A DNA stretch of 40,503 nucleotides from Candidatus Omnitrophota bacterium (lineage in GTDB: Bacteria > Omnitrophota > Gorgyraeia > Gygaellales > JAMWCP01), in assembly GCA_023819665.1 (NCBI GenBank), contig JAMWCP010000003.1:1-40503 (forward strand). Reading direction: 5' to 3'. A program made the translations under genes and the position numbers. Positions 7,264 through 15,027 of this stretch are shown one piece after another (positions within the stretch are counted from its first letter, which is position 1; every line of letters begins with the position of its first letter). A model generated the notes under the pieces. That model did not search any database, was not told the origin of the DNA, and saw nothing but the letters and a program-made list of their open reading frames with translations.

Positions 7264-8982
7264 ATGCCTAAGGAAAAATATCTAAAACTAGGAGATATGC
7301 TCCTTAAGGAAGGGGTAATTACTCCTCAACAATTAAAAAAAGCTTTGGATATTCAAGCGAAAGAAGGAGGTAGATTAGGAGAGATTTTAATAAAGATGGG
7401 GGCAGCAAAAGAAGAAGAGGTGGTAAGTATTTTGGGAAAGCAATTAGGAATCCCTTATTTTTCTTTAGGCACAGGTATGCTGAAACCAGCAGCGGATCAA
7501 GGATTAGAGGAACTTATTCCTCGAGACTTTGCTATTAAGAATTTGGTTTTGCCACTTTCGCGCGTTTTAAAATCTTTAACTTGCGCAATGTATGATCCTT
7601 TGGATTTAGTTTTGATCGATAATTTAAGAAAACTTACAGGATGCGAAATAAATCCAGTTATTGCTACCCGTGCAGATATCATCAAAGCCATTGAAGAGTT
7701 TTATGGAAAACAGACTTTTTTAAAACAAGCAGTAGAAGCAACCTATGAGGTTGCTCCAGCAATAGAGGAAGCCATAGAGCTTGCTGAGGGACAATTGAGT
7801 TTAGATGCATTGATTGCTCGGGCAGAAGAAGCACCGGTAGTAAAACTTACCGATCTTATTATTCGTCAGGCAATTAATGAACGCGCTTCAGATATTCATA
7901 TCGAGCCATTCAAAGATAGGATTTCTTTAAGATACAGAATAGATGGTAAGCTTTATGAGATACCTCCACCCGCAAAACATCTGCATCTTCCTATTATTTC
8001 GCGTATAAAGATTCTGGCTAAATTGGATATTGCAGAAAAACGTTTACCTCAGGATGGAGCATTCTTTGTGAAGTTAGAAGATAGGGTAATAGATATTAGA
8101 GTTTCTACTATTCCTACTATTTATGGAGAAAAAGTGGTATTGAGACTTCTGGATAAAAGTTCAGTAGTTTTAGATCTTAATCAATTAGGATTTGAAACAC
8201 ATCAGTTGGAACAGATTCGTAAGTGTATAAATATGCCATATGGGCTTATACTTTTAACCGGTCCCACAGGAAGTGGGAAGACCACTACTCTTTATTCGAT
8301 TCTGAATGAGATAAAAGATCCTACAAAAAATATTATTACTATTGAAGATCCTGTAGAGTATCGATTAGAGGGGATAAATCAGGTACAGGTAAAGCCAGAG
8401 ATTGGGCTTACTTTTGCTACAGCACTACGTAGTTTTTTAAGACAGGATCCGGATGTAATGTTAGTAGGAGAAATCAGGGATATGGAGACAGCAGAGATAT
8501 GTATCCGTTCTGCACTTACTGGGCATTTAGTTTTTAGTACTCTCCATACCAATGATGCTCCTTCCGCAATAAATCGTTTAATAGATATTGGAGTACATTC
8601 TTATCTTATCACTCCTTCTTTGTTAATGGTAGTTGCTCAACGATTATTAAGAAAACTCTGTCCTGACTGCAAAGAAGCCTATGAACCTGATCCTGAACAG
8701 TTGGGAGGTATAAAATTGAATGCTGAACTTATATATAGACCTAAGGGTTGTTCTAAGTGTTCTCAGGTGGGGTATAAAGGGAGACTCTGTGTGGCAGAGG
8801 TGATGGTAGTTACTGATAAAATAAGAGAAGCAATTACAAAACATGCTACTTATCAAGAGATAAAGGAATTGTGTATTTCTGAAGGTATGCAGACATTGTA
8901 TCGATCTGCATTAAGAAAGGTAGAATCAGGCATTACTTCTTTAGAAGAAGCACTAAACGTTACAATGGAAATAGGAGGATAA
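7264..8982 (+). CDS. pilB: Pilus assembly / secretion ATPase (PilB/GspE)
   Basis: The hexameric motor ATPase that drives pilin polymerisation. It has an N-terminal GspE_N domain (LGDMLLKEGVITPQQLKKAL to about 150), then the T2SSE core with Walker A GPTGSGKTT (about 333-341), an Asp box around TIEDPVEY, a Walker B/His box region (RQDPDVMLVGEIRD and TGHLVFSTLHTNDA), and a zinc-binding tetracysteine knuckle (LCPDCKEAYEP...CSKCSQVGY). The track starts at TTG 7246, but ATG 7264, just after the pilQ stop, gives the normal N-terminus; neither start has a strong ribosome site. Length 572 residues is normal. Confidence 0.95.
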   Translation: MPKEKYLKLGDMLLKEGVITPQQLKKALDIQAKEGGRLGEILIKMGAAKEEEVVSILGKQLGIPYFSLGTGMLKPAADQGLEELIPRDFAIKNLVLPLSRVLKSLTCAMYDPLDLVLIDNLRKLTGCEINPVIATRADIIKAIEEFYGKQTFLKQAVEATYEVAPAIEEAIELAEGQLSLDALIARAEEAPVVKLTDLIIRQAINERASDIHIEPFKDRISLRYRIDGKLYEIPPPAKHLHLPIISRIKILAKLDIAEKRLPQDGAFFVKLEDRVIDIRVSTIPTIYGEKVVLRLLDKSSVVLDLNQLGFETHQLEQIRKCINMPYGLILLTGPTGSGKTTTLYSILNEIKDPTKNIITIEDPVEYRLEGINQVQVKPEIGLTFATALRSFLRQDPDVMLVGEIRDMETAEICIRSALTGHLVFSTLHTNDAPSAINRLIDIGVHSYLITPSLLMVVAQRLLRKLCPDCKEAYEPDPEQLGGIKLNAELIYRPKGCSKCSQVGYKGRLCVAEVMVVTDKIREAITKHATYQEIKELCISEGMQTLYRSALRKVESGITSLEEALNVTMEIGG

Positions 8983-10208
8983 TGCCTTACTATTTATATA
9001 TTGCCCGCGATAAAACAGGAAAAAGAATTACAGGTAGAGAAGAGGCTTTAAATAGCGAGGAGTTAGCTGCAAGATTGCAGGCACAAGAACTTATTGTAAT
9101 AAATATTATTCCCGAAATAGAAAAGACTGTTAAAACTACTTCTCCTGTAAGATCGAGATTTATTCATCAACATAAACGGATTACTTCGGGTGATCTTGTT
9201 CTCTTTTGTCAACAACTCCATACTCTTTTAGAGGCAGGAGTAACAATTTTGCAAAGTTTAAAGATTATTGCTAAACAGGTTTCCAGCGCAAGATTAAATA
9301 AGATCATTTATGAGATCATCTCCAATATGGAAAAAGGTATGAGTCTTCATGAAGCGATGGCAGAATATCCGGATGTTTTCTCGGAATTATGGTTAAATTT
9401 GATAGAAAGCGGGGAGGCCTCGGGAAATCTGGTAGAAGTTTTGAAGCGTCTTTCAAGTTATTTAGAAAGAAACGCTCAATTCCAACGTAAAGTTATATCT
9501 AGTTTAATGTATCCTGCTATACTTTTGATGGTAGGAATATTCGCTTTGCTCTTTTTGAATATAAAAATTATTCCTGTTTTTGCGGAGCTGTTTAAGAGTT
9601 TTAATGTACAACTTCCTTTGCTTACCCGAATTTTAATTTTTGTAAGTACTATTATTAAAAAGTACTCTATATTTATATTTGCGGCATTAGTGATCTTTAT
9701 ATTTTTATTACGTAAAGTATTAAGGACTAAAGAAGCAAGAAAGAGATGGGAAGAGATTTTATTTAAGTTGCCTTTGGCAGGTGTTTTTTTTCGTTCCCTT
9801 ATTATAGAGCGATTCTCTTCTAACATGGCTACTCTTTTAGAGAGCGGAGTACCTGTTCTTTATGCTTTGGAGATAAGTGAGCGTAGTATTGTTAATTTAG
9901 TAGCAGCCGATATAATTCGTGAGATAAAAAATGAAGTAAGAGGAGGAAAGAGTTTAAGTATTCCTATGGAGAAAACCGGATTCTTTGAACCAATGGTAGT
10001 ACAGATGGTAGCGGTAGGCGAAGAAATTGGAGAGTTGCCTAATATGTTTAAAAGGATAAATAGTTTTTATCAGGAATATATAGATACCTTTTTGACTCGT
10101 TTTACTACTCTGTTTGAACCTTTAATGTTAATAATTTTAGGAGGAATTATTGGTTTGATGGTGGTGGGAATATTTTTACCTTTATTTCAAATTACTCAGA
10201 TACGTTAA
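8982..10208 (+). CDS. pilC: Inner-membrane platform protein (PilC/GspF)
   Basis: A 408-residue polytopic protein of the GspF/PilC family, the platform that contacts the ATPase and pilins. It has the short N-terminal segment (YYLYIARDKTGKRITGRE), two homologous T2SSF repeats (FCQQLHTLLEAGVTILQSLKII and FSSNMATLLESGVPVLYALEIS) and three membrane helices, the last near the C-terminus (LIILGGIIGLMVVGIFLPLF). The start overlaps the ATPase stop by one base (TAATG), so translation is coupled. Confidence 0.95.
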   Translation: MPYYLYIARDKTGKRITGREEALNSEELAARLQAQELIVINIIPEIEKTVKTTSPVRSRFIHQHKRITSGDLVLFCQQLHTLLEAGVTILQSLKIIAKQVSSARLNKIIYEIISNMEKGMSLHEAMAEYPDVFSELWLNLIESGEASGNLVEVLKRLSSYLERNAQFQRKVISSLMYPAILLMVGIFALLFLNIKIIPVFAELFKSFNVQLPLLTRILIFVSTIIKKYSIFIFAALVIFIFLLRKVLRTKEARKRWEEILFKLPLAGVFFRSLIIERFSSNMATLLESGVPVLYALEISERSIVNLVAADIIREIKNEVRGGKSLSIPMEKTGFFEPMVVQMVAVGEEIGELPNMFKRINSFYQEYIDTFLTRFTTLFEPLMLIILGGIIGLMVVGIFLPLFQITQIR

Positions 10209-10212
10209 TATC

Positions 10213-10245
10213 TTGACAGATTTCATTTTAAGTGATAAACTTAAA
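10213..10245 (+). promoter_or_regulatory. Putative promoter with a palindrome ahead of the pilin genes
   Basis: TTGACA (10213-10218) lies shortly after pilC. A weak -10 (TAAACT, 10236-10241) sits 17 bases on. It overlaps a perfect 7-base inverted repeat TTTAAGT-GATAA-ACTTAAA (10227-10245), which could be an operator or a small hairpin. A separate promoter would let the abundant pilin be expressed above the machinery genes. The -35 is convincing; the -10 and the operator idea are inferences. Confidence 0.5.
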
Positions 10246-10296
10246 TTAGAATGAGAGGTAAAATAAATTGTTTAATTTAATGAGAGGAGGTATAAA

Positions 10297-10683
10297 ATGA
10301 AGAAAGGTTTTACATTATTGGAACTTTTAATTGTAGTTATAATTATAGGACTGTTGGCAACCTTGGCTTTACCTAATTTTTTAAGAGGTGCAGAACGTGC
10401 TAGATGGTCTGAAGCAAAGAACCTCTTAGGAGCTTTAAGAGGATCGCAGATAAGGTATTATGCTCAGTATGAAACGTATGCTACTAACTTGGAGAATTTA
10501 GATGTAAATATTACTGATCTAACTGGCTCAGGGGCGGGTAAACATTTTTCCTTCACGGTTGAGGCGAATGAGAATAATTTAGCTCAAGCTACTCGTACAG
10601 GTGGACCCTATAGGGGCGCAACTGTTAGTATTGATTTCTATGGAAATTTTTCATACAGCGGAGCTCCTGAGTGGCTACAGTAA
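10297..10683 (+). CDS. Type IV pilin / major pseudopilin (GspG/PilA-like)
   Basis: A 128-residue prepilin with a very short leader and a textbook processing site, MKKG|FTLLELLIVVIIIG, including Glu5 of the mature protein. The hydrophobic spine is followed by helix alpha-1C (RARWSEAKNLLGALRGSQIRYYAQYETYA) and a small beta head (SFTVEANENNLAQATRTG and VSIDFYGNFSYSG) as in GspG-type pilins. It has a strong GAGGAGG ribosome site and its own putative promoter, so it is the best candidate for the main fibre subunit. Confidence 0.9.
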   Translation: MKKGFTLLELLIVVIIIGLLATLALPNFLRGAERARWSEAKNLLGALRGSQIRYYAQYETYATNLENLDVNITDLTGSGAGKHFSFTVEANENNLAQATRTGGPYRGATVSIDFYGNFSYSGAPEWLQ

Positions 10684-10705
10684 TTATTATACATATAAGT
10701 AATAT

Positions 10706-11107
10706 ATGAAAAAAAATGGTTTTTCTCTTTTAGAATTAATTGTAGTAGTAATAATTATAGGTATATTAGCGGGTTTGGCTTTACCTTTATTTTATCGAAC
10801 ACGTGAACGCGCTTTAGATGAAGAAGCCAAAGCAAATCTTAAACTTATTCAGGCAGCTGAAAAAGTATATGTTATGGAAAATGGTACATATCTTGGCTGT
10901 AGTAGTATAGATTGTATAAATGAGAACCTAAGATTATCTCTTCCTACTTCATTGAGTAGAGCCTGGGATTATTCTGTTGTTCTTCAGGGTGTCGATAATA
11001 TTATAATTACGGCAACAAGAAGAATAAACAATCCTGTCCTCAGGAGAAACTGGAGATTAGATAAAGATGATGAAGAGCCCGCTTGTCAAGGTCAAGGTTG
11101 TCCTTAA
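10706..11107 (+). CDS. Type IV pilin-like protein
   Basis: A 133-residue prepilin with the processing site KKNG|FSLLELIVVVIIIGILAGLALP. The head has a close cysteine pair (LGCSSIDCIN) and a C-terminal pair (EPACQGQGCP) that could form disulfides outside the cell. It follows the major pilin by 22 bases and shares the alpha-1 pattern with it. A minor or alternative pilin; which one is structural cannot be decided from sequence. Confidence 0.88.
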   Translation: MKKNGFSLLELIVVVIIIGILAGLALPLFYRTRERALDEEAKANLKLIQAAEKVYVMENGTYLGCSSIDCINENLRLSLPTSLSRAWDYSVVLQGVDNIIITATRRINNPVLRRNWRLDKDDEEPACQGQGCP

Positions 11108-11112
11108 TCACT

Positions 11113-11496
11113 ATGTCTAAGTCTAAAAAGAGTTTTTCCTTAACAGAAGTTATTGTGGCATCTGTTATATTAAGTATTGCAATGGTAGGAATAACTAATC
11201 TATTTTTAAGTAGCAAAAAATATTTTCAGCACAGTCGTTGTTATGCACAAGCGACAAATCTAATTAGATTCTTTTTGGATGAATTTGTTATGGCAGTAAG
11301 AGCAGATCAGTTTAGAGGAGGAGATTATATTAGCAGTAATCCTTTAAACTTAGGAAACCATAGTTTAGCTACCATAAGATTAGGTTTACCTTATATCAAT
11401 TATTTCCCTCAATATCGGGTATCGGAAGTAGAAAATGAAGTGCGCAAGGTTAAATTTACCATAAGGTGGTGGGAATCTCCATTTTATGCCGGTTAA
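11113..11496 (+). CDS. Minor pseudopilin (GspI/PilV-like)
   Basis: A 127-residue prepilin-like protein. The hydrophobic N-terminus KKSFSLTEVIVASVILSIAMVGITNLFL, with Glu5 retained, matches GspI/PilV-type minor pilins. The residue before the mature Phe is Ser rather than Gly, which is less usual. The ORF track start at 11083 is a TTG within the upstream gene; ATG 11113, six bases after the upstream stop, gives the normal short leader. It overlaps the next pseudopilin by 11 bases. Confidence 0.8.
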   Translation: MSKSKKSFSLTEVIVASVILSIAMVGITNLFLSSKKYFQHSRCYAQATNLIRFFLDEFVMAVRADQFRGGDYISSNPLNLGNHSLATIRLGLPYINYFPQYRVSEVENEVRKVKFTIRWWESPFYAG

Positions 11497-12151
11497 ATTT
11501 TCTTTTAAAAAAGCAATTACCCTTGTAGAGTTAATAATTGCTATAACTTTGGTGATAGTGGTAGCAGCGGGTGTGGTAAGTTTAGATAAGTTTGCTACTT
11601 ACCAACTTCACGTTGCTGATCAGCAAGCTCGACTTCAAAATGAGTTATCTTATGTTTTGGATCATATGGCAAAATTTATTGGGGGAGCAGAAATAGGAGG
11701 AGCAATTGGAAGCGTAAATGATCCGCCGGTAAGGATCGAGAGAGTTCCTGGTCGGGGGCAATTCTTGAAGGTACGTATTGATAAAAATAGAAATGGAAGG
11801 GTAGATCCGTATCCCGAGGATATATGGATAGCATATCAAGCAACTATCCGAGATACGCCAGCGTATCGTCTTTTTTTCTGGGCTCCTTGCGGAAATCCTC
11901 AGAGCATGGGATGTCAACAAATAGAAGGGCACCCTCCATTAGTTATTTCAGAAAAAATTCATTGTTGTTGTGAAGCAGGAGGAGATTGTTATAATTTCGC
12001 TGTTTATAATTCTACCACAAATTATGTGGAGATAAGATTAGGAGCCTGTTATGATCCTTCGGGATATGTAGGTTATGTCTGTGGTAGTAGGGAAAATCCT
12101 GCAGTTTATATGCGCACGCGGATAAGAATGCCCGCCGTTTCTGCAAATTGA
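11486..12151 (+). CDS. Minor pseudopilin (GspJ/PilW-like), cysteine-rich
   Basis: A 221-residue prepilin-like protein with leader and helix FSFKKAITLVELIIAITLVIVVAAG. The site reads KKA|ITLVE, keeping Glu5, in the style of GspJ/PilW minor pilins. The large head carries an unusual cysteine set (IHCCCEAGGDC plus single cysteines around CGNPQSMGC, GACY and YVCGS) that would be expected to form disulfides. It is 1 base before the next pilin gene. A tip or adhesin-like role is an inference from size. Confidence 0.82.
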   Translation: MPVKFSFKKAITLVELIIAITLVIVVAAGVVSLDKFATYQLHVADQQARLQNELSYVLDHMAKFIGGAEIGGAIGSVNDPPVRIERVPGRGQFLKVRIDKNRNGRVDPYPEDIWIAYQATIRDTPAYRLFFWAPCGNPQSMGCQQIEGHPPLVISEKIHCCCEAGGDCYNFAVYNSTTNYVEIRLGACYDPSGYVGYVCGSRENPAVYMRTRIRMPAVSAN

Positions 12152-12152
12152 T

Positions 12153-12572
12153 ATGAAAAATAAAGGTTTTTCTTTATTGGAGATGATGATAGTCATAATA
12201 ATAATAGGGATATTGGCAAGTATAGCAGGTTATTATATATATAAAAATACTGAAAGGGCACGTTGGACAGAAGCAAAGACAATTTTAAATGCTTTATTAG
12301 CGGGTCAACTTAGGCATAGAATCCAAAAATTTGGAAATACTACCTATTGTACTTCTTCCTATGATTATACCGTTAAGGGTTTCCGCTGTATAGAGGTATA
12401 TTTTAATCCTTCTAAGTATTTCAATTACTTTTTAATGGATAATCCCAATTTGTTAGCTTGCGCAAGGAGAACAAGAGGGAGTTGTAGCCATTGTACTATA
12501 TGTATTGATCAAAACGGAATTATTAAGGAATATACTGGTTGCAGTCCAGGATGTAATAAGTTTTTTCAATAA
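12153..12572 (+). CDS. Cysteine-rich type IV pilin-like protein
   Basis: A 139-residue prepilin with the clear site MKNKG|FSLLEMMIVIIIIGILASIAG. The alpha-1C part (ERARWTEAKTILNALLAGQLRHRI) resembles that of the pilin at 10297, so the two are probably paralogues. The head is dense in cysteine (RGSCSHCTICIDQNG and YTGCSPGCNKFF, plus three more), an uncommon feature that suggests either disulfide knitting or metal binding. It is the last gene of the pilus block; a tRNA gene follows. Confidence 0.88.
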   Translation: MKNKGFSLLEMMIVIIIIGILASIAGYYIYKNTERARWTEAKTILNALLAGQLRHRIQKFGNTTYCTSSYDYTVKGFRCIEVYFNPSKYFNYFLMDNPNLLACARRTRGSCSHCTICIDQNGIIKEYTGCSPGCNKFFQ

Positions 12573-12625
12573 AATCCTACCCATATTTTATTTGCCAAAA
12601 AATTAAATTGTGTTAAATTATTTTA

Positions 12626-12696
12626 GGGGCCATAGTTAAAAGGGATAACATAGCGTTCGCAACGCTAAATTCCGGGTTCAATTCCCGGTGGCTCCA
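12626..12696 (+). tRNA. tRNA-Ala (anticodon CGC)
   Basis: A full cloverleaf of 71 bases. The acceptor stem GGGGCCA/TGGCTCC has the G3:U70 wobble pair that identifies alanine tRNA. The D stem is GTTA/TAAC. The anticodon stem TAGCG/CGCTA has the loop TTCGCAA, so the anticodon is CGC (12658-12660). The T arm is CCGGG-TTCAATT-CCCGG and the discriminator is A12696. CCA is not encoded. It reads GCG codons only, a specialised isoacceptor for an AT-rich genome. Confidence 0.93.
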
Positions 12697-12764
12697 GATT
12701 AGTCTGTAGTTAATAGTTTTTAATTTATAAAAGAGAGGAATTTCAAGGAGAAGTTATTAGCAGA

Positions 12765-14267
12765 ATGAGAGATAAATATATTTTTTTATTTATATTTTGT
12801 TTAACCTTGATTAATATAAAAGTATGGGCGCAAGCAATTAAGGAACCTAATGTTTCAGGAAGTTTTTATCCTCGCGAACCCAAAGAACTTTCTTTGATGA
12901 TTGATAAGTTTCTTTCTGAGGTTATACCTGAATCTCTAGAAGATGAAGTTTTTGGTTTAATTTTACCCCACGCCGGTTATCTTTATTCAGGTAAGACTGC
13001 AAGTTTTGGATATAGACTTATTAAAGGTAAATCCTATCGTACGGTAATTATTATGGGACCTAGCCATTATTATGGTTTTACAGGTGTTTCTATATATCCG
13101 GAAGGAAAATTTAGAACACCTTTGGGTGATATAGAGATAGATAAAGAATTTACCCGGAAGTTACTCTTTAAAGATAAATATATTTTCTTTAACCCTCTCG
13201 CATTTGAAAAGGAGCATTCAATAGAAGTTCACCTTCCTTTTTTACAAAAAGTATTAAAGGATTTTAAGATTGTTCCTGTAGTAATGGGAAAGATGGATTT
13301 AGAAATGAGCAAAAGATTCATTAAAATTTTAAAAGAGTCCATCGATGGATATAAGGATATATTAGTAATTGCTTCTTCAGATATGTATCATGGTTATGAT
13401 TACGAATTGTGTAGGTTAGTGGATACCGTTACATTAACTTATTTAAAAAATATGGATGTAAATGGACTTTATGAAGCAATACAGGAACAGAAAGCTCAAC
13501 TCTGTGGTGCTTGGCCGGTTTTAACTTTGCTTATGTTAGCCAAAGATATCGGATATTATAATTTAAAGATATTAAACTATACTAATTCCAGTGAGGTTAT
13601 GGGAAACAGAACCAAAGGTATCTGGACAGTAGGTTATGCGAGTTGTGTATTAGGAAGATATTTTCCTTCTTCTGCTAATGAGATAAGTCATTTCCAGAAT
13701 AAGGAGGTAATTATGTTAAATAAAGAACAAAAGAGGATACTTTTAGAAATTGCCCGCCGCTCTATTGAGTTTTATCTTAAGACAGGAAAGAAATTAGAGA
13801 TAAATCAGGCAGATCCTATGTTAATAGAAAAGTGTGGGGCTTTTGTTACATTGCATAAACATGGTCAATTGCGGGGTTGTATTGGGAATATAATAGGAGA
13901 TAAACCACTTTATTTAACGGTACGAGATATGGCGATTGAATCTGCAGTAGGTGATCCTCGGTTTGCTCCTTTGGATTTAGAAGAATTAAAAGAGGTAGAA
14001 ATCGAAATTTCTGTACTTTCTCCTTTAAAGAAGGTAGATGATCCTCAAGAGATAATCCTTGGAAAACATGGTGTTATGGTGAGAAAGGGATTTAGAAGTG
14101 GAGTATTTTTACCTCAGGTAGCCACAGAAACAGATTGGTCTAAAGAAGAGTTTTTATCTTATCTTTGCAGTCACAAAGCAGGACTCTCCCCTTATGCCTG
14201 GAAAGATAAGGATACCGAGCTTTATATCTTTAGCGCCGAAGTTTTTTCAGAAGAAAAGTTGGAATAA
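12765..14267 (+). CDS. MEMO-AMMECR1 fusion protein with signal peptide
   Basis: A 500-residue fusion of two members of the AmmeMemoRadiSam set. Residues 1-23 look like a Sec signal (FLFIFCLTLINIKVWAQ). Residues about 27-300 are a MEMO domain that keeps the three residues which bind metal in human MEMO1: His69 (LPHAGYLYSG), His101 (GPSHYYG) and Cys247 (QLCGAW). Residues 317-500 are an AMMECR1 domain (LHKHGQLRGCIGNI, SAVGDPRFAPL). An in-frame ATG at 13713 has a perfect AAGGAGG 5 bases upstream, exactly at the domain junction. The own start at 12765 has only AAGGAG 14 bases away. No radical-SAM partner gene is in the window. The biochemical role of this set is not settled. Confidence 0.9.
   Translation: MRDKYIFLFIFCLTLINIKVWAQAIKEPNVSGSFYPREPKELSLMIDKFLSEVIPESLEDEVFGLILPHAGYLYSGKTASFGYRLIKGKSYRTVIIMGPSHYYGFTGVSIYPEGKFRTPLGDIEIDKEFTRKLLFKDKYIFFNPLAFEKEHSIEVHLPFLQKVLKDFKIVPVVMGKMDLEMSKRFIKILKESIDGYKDILVIASSDMYHGYDYELCRLVDTVTLTYLKNMDVNGLYEAIQEQKAQLCGAWPVLTLLMLAKDIGYYNLKILNYTNSSEVMGNRTKGIWTVGYASCVLGRYFPSSANEISHFQNKEVIMLNKEQKRILLEIARRSIEFYLKTGKKLEINQADPMLIEKCGAFVTLHKHGQLRGCIGNIIGDKPLYLTVRDMAIESAVGDPRFAPLDLEELKEVEIEISVLSPLKKVDDPQEIILGKHGVMVRKGFRSGVFLPQVATETDWSKEEFLSYLCSHKAGLSPYAWKDKDTELYIFSAEVFSEEKLE
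13701..13715 (+). promoter_or_regulatory. Internal ribosome binding site and start for a free AMMECR1 domain
   Basis: AAGGAGG at 13701-13707 is followed 5 bases later by ATG 13713, in frame with the host gene (codon 317) and at the exact start of the AMMECR1 domain (MLNKEQKRILLEIARR). It is stronger than the site before the full-length start. It would yield a separate, leaderless AMMECR1 protein of 184 residues. Confidence 0.6.
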
Positions 14268-14292
14268 TTTTAGACAAACTTAAATTAACACA

Positions 14293-15027
14293 ATGATTCA
14301 TATATATATTGCACAACCCTCTATTTTTAAAGAAGAATTAGTTATTAAAGATAAAGAAAAAATTCACTATCTTAAAGATGTTTTAAGAATAGATAAAAAA
14401 GAAAAACTTACAGTGTTTGATGTCCAAGGAAAACATTATATCTGTGAGGTTAAAGATATATCTAAATGGAGTATCGTTTTAAGCATAAATAAAGAGATAA
14501 ATAAAAAGATGATGCCGCCTCTGATTAAGATTGGTTTTGGTCTAATTAAAAGGACACATATTTTAGATGATTTAATAGATAAACTTACTCAGTTAGGGGT
14601 TTATAAGATAATTCCTTTGGTTACCCAGAGGGTAATGGTAAAATGGGAGGAAGAGAAGAAAAAGGGGCGTCTTCTTCATTGGCAGAGGATTGCGGTTAGT
14701 GCTAGTCAACAAGCACATCGTAGTTATGTACCATTAATTGAAGGGATTAAACAGATGGAAGATATAATTGCTCAGGAAGAAGCAGAGCTTAAGCTCATTT
14801 TTACCCTTTATGAAAAAGGAAAGTCTTTGAAGTCTATTTTTGTTAAAGAGAAGGAATTTAGAGATATTCTTGTTTTAATTGGTCCAGAAGGGGATTTTTC
14901 TCCTTCTGAATTACAGTTGGCAAAAGATAAAGGTTTTATTCCTGTATCTTTAGGAGAATTAGTCTTAAGGACCGAAACCGCTGTGCTTTCTATTGCAAGT
15001 TTTATTAGGTTGTATGTTCAAGGTTAA
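14293..15027 (+). CDS. rsmE: 16S rRNA (uracil-N3)-methyltransferase RsmE
   Basis: A 244-residue SPOUT methyltransferase that methylates U1498 of 16S rRNA. It has the N-terminal PUA-like domain (HYLKDVLRIDKKEKLTVFD) and the C-terminal SPOUT knot with the SAM-binding motifs IGPEGDFSPSE and LGELVLRTETA. Length is normal. The following mtaB gene starts inside its last codons (14-base overlap), a pairing often seen in bacteria. Confidence 0.93.
   Translation: MIHIYIAQPSIFKEELVIKDKEKIHYLKDVLRIDKKEKLTVFDVQGKHYICEVKDISKWSIVLSINKEINKKMMPPLIKIGFGLIKRTHILDDLIDKLTQLGVYKIIPLVTQRVMVKWEEEKKKGRLLHWQRIAVSASQQAHRSYVPLIEGIKQMEDIIAQEEAELKLIFTLYEKGKSLKSIFVKEKEFRDILVLIGPEGDFSPSELQLAKDKGFIPVSLGELVLRTETAVLSIASFIRLYVQG

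Noticed and set aside
7497-7691. Minus-strand ORFs such as 7497-7691, 8647-8856, 9476-9826, 27146-27466, 34656-35060 and 38728-39093
   Set aside because: All lie antisense to clear conserved genes and show no family motif; they are shadow frames.
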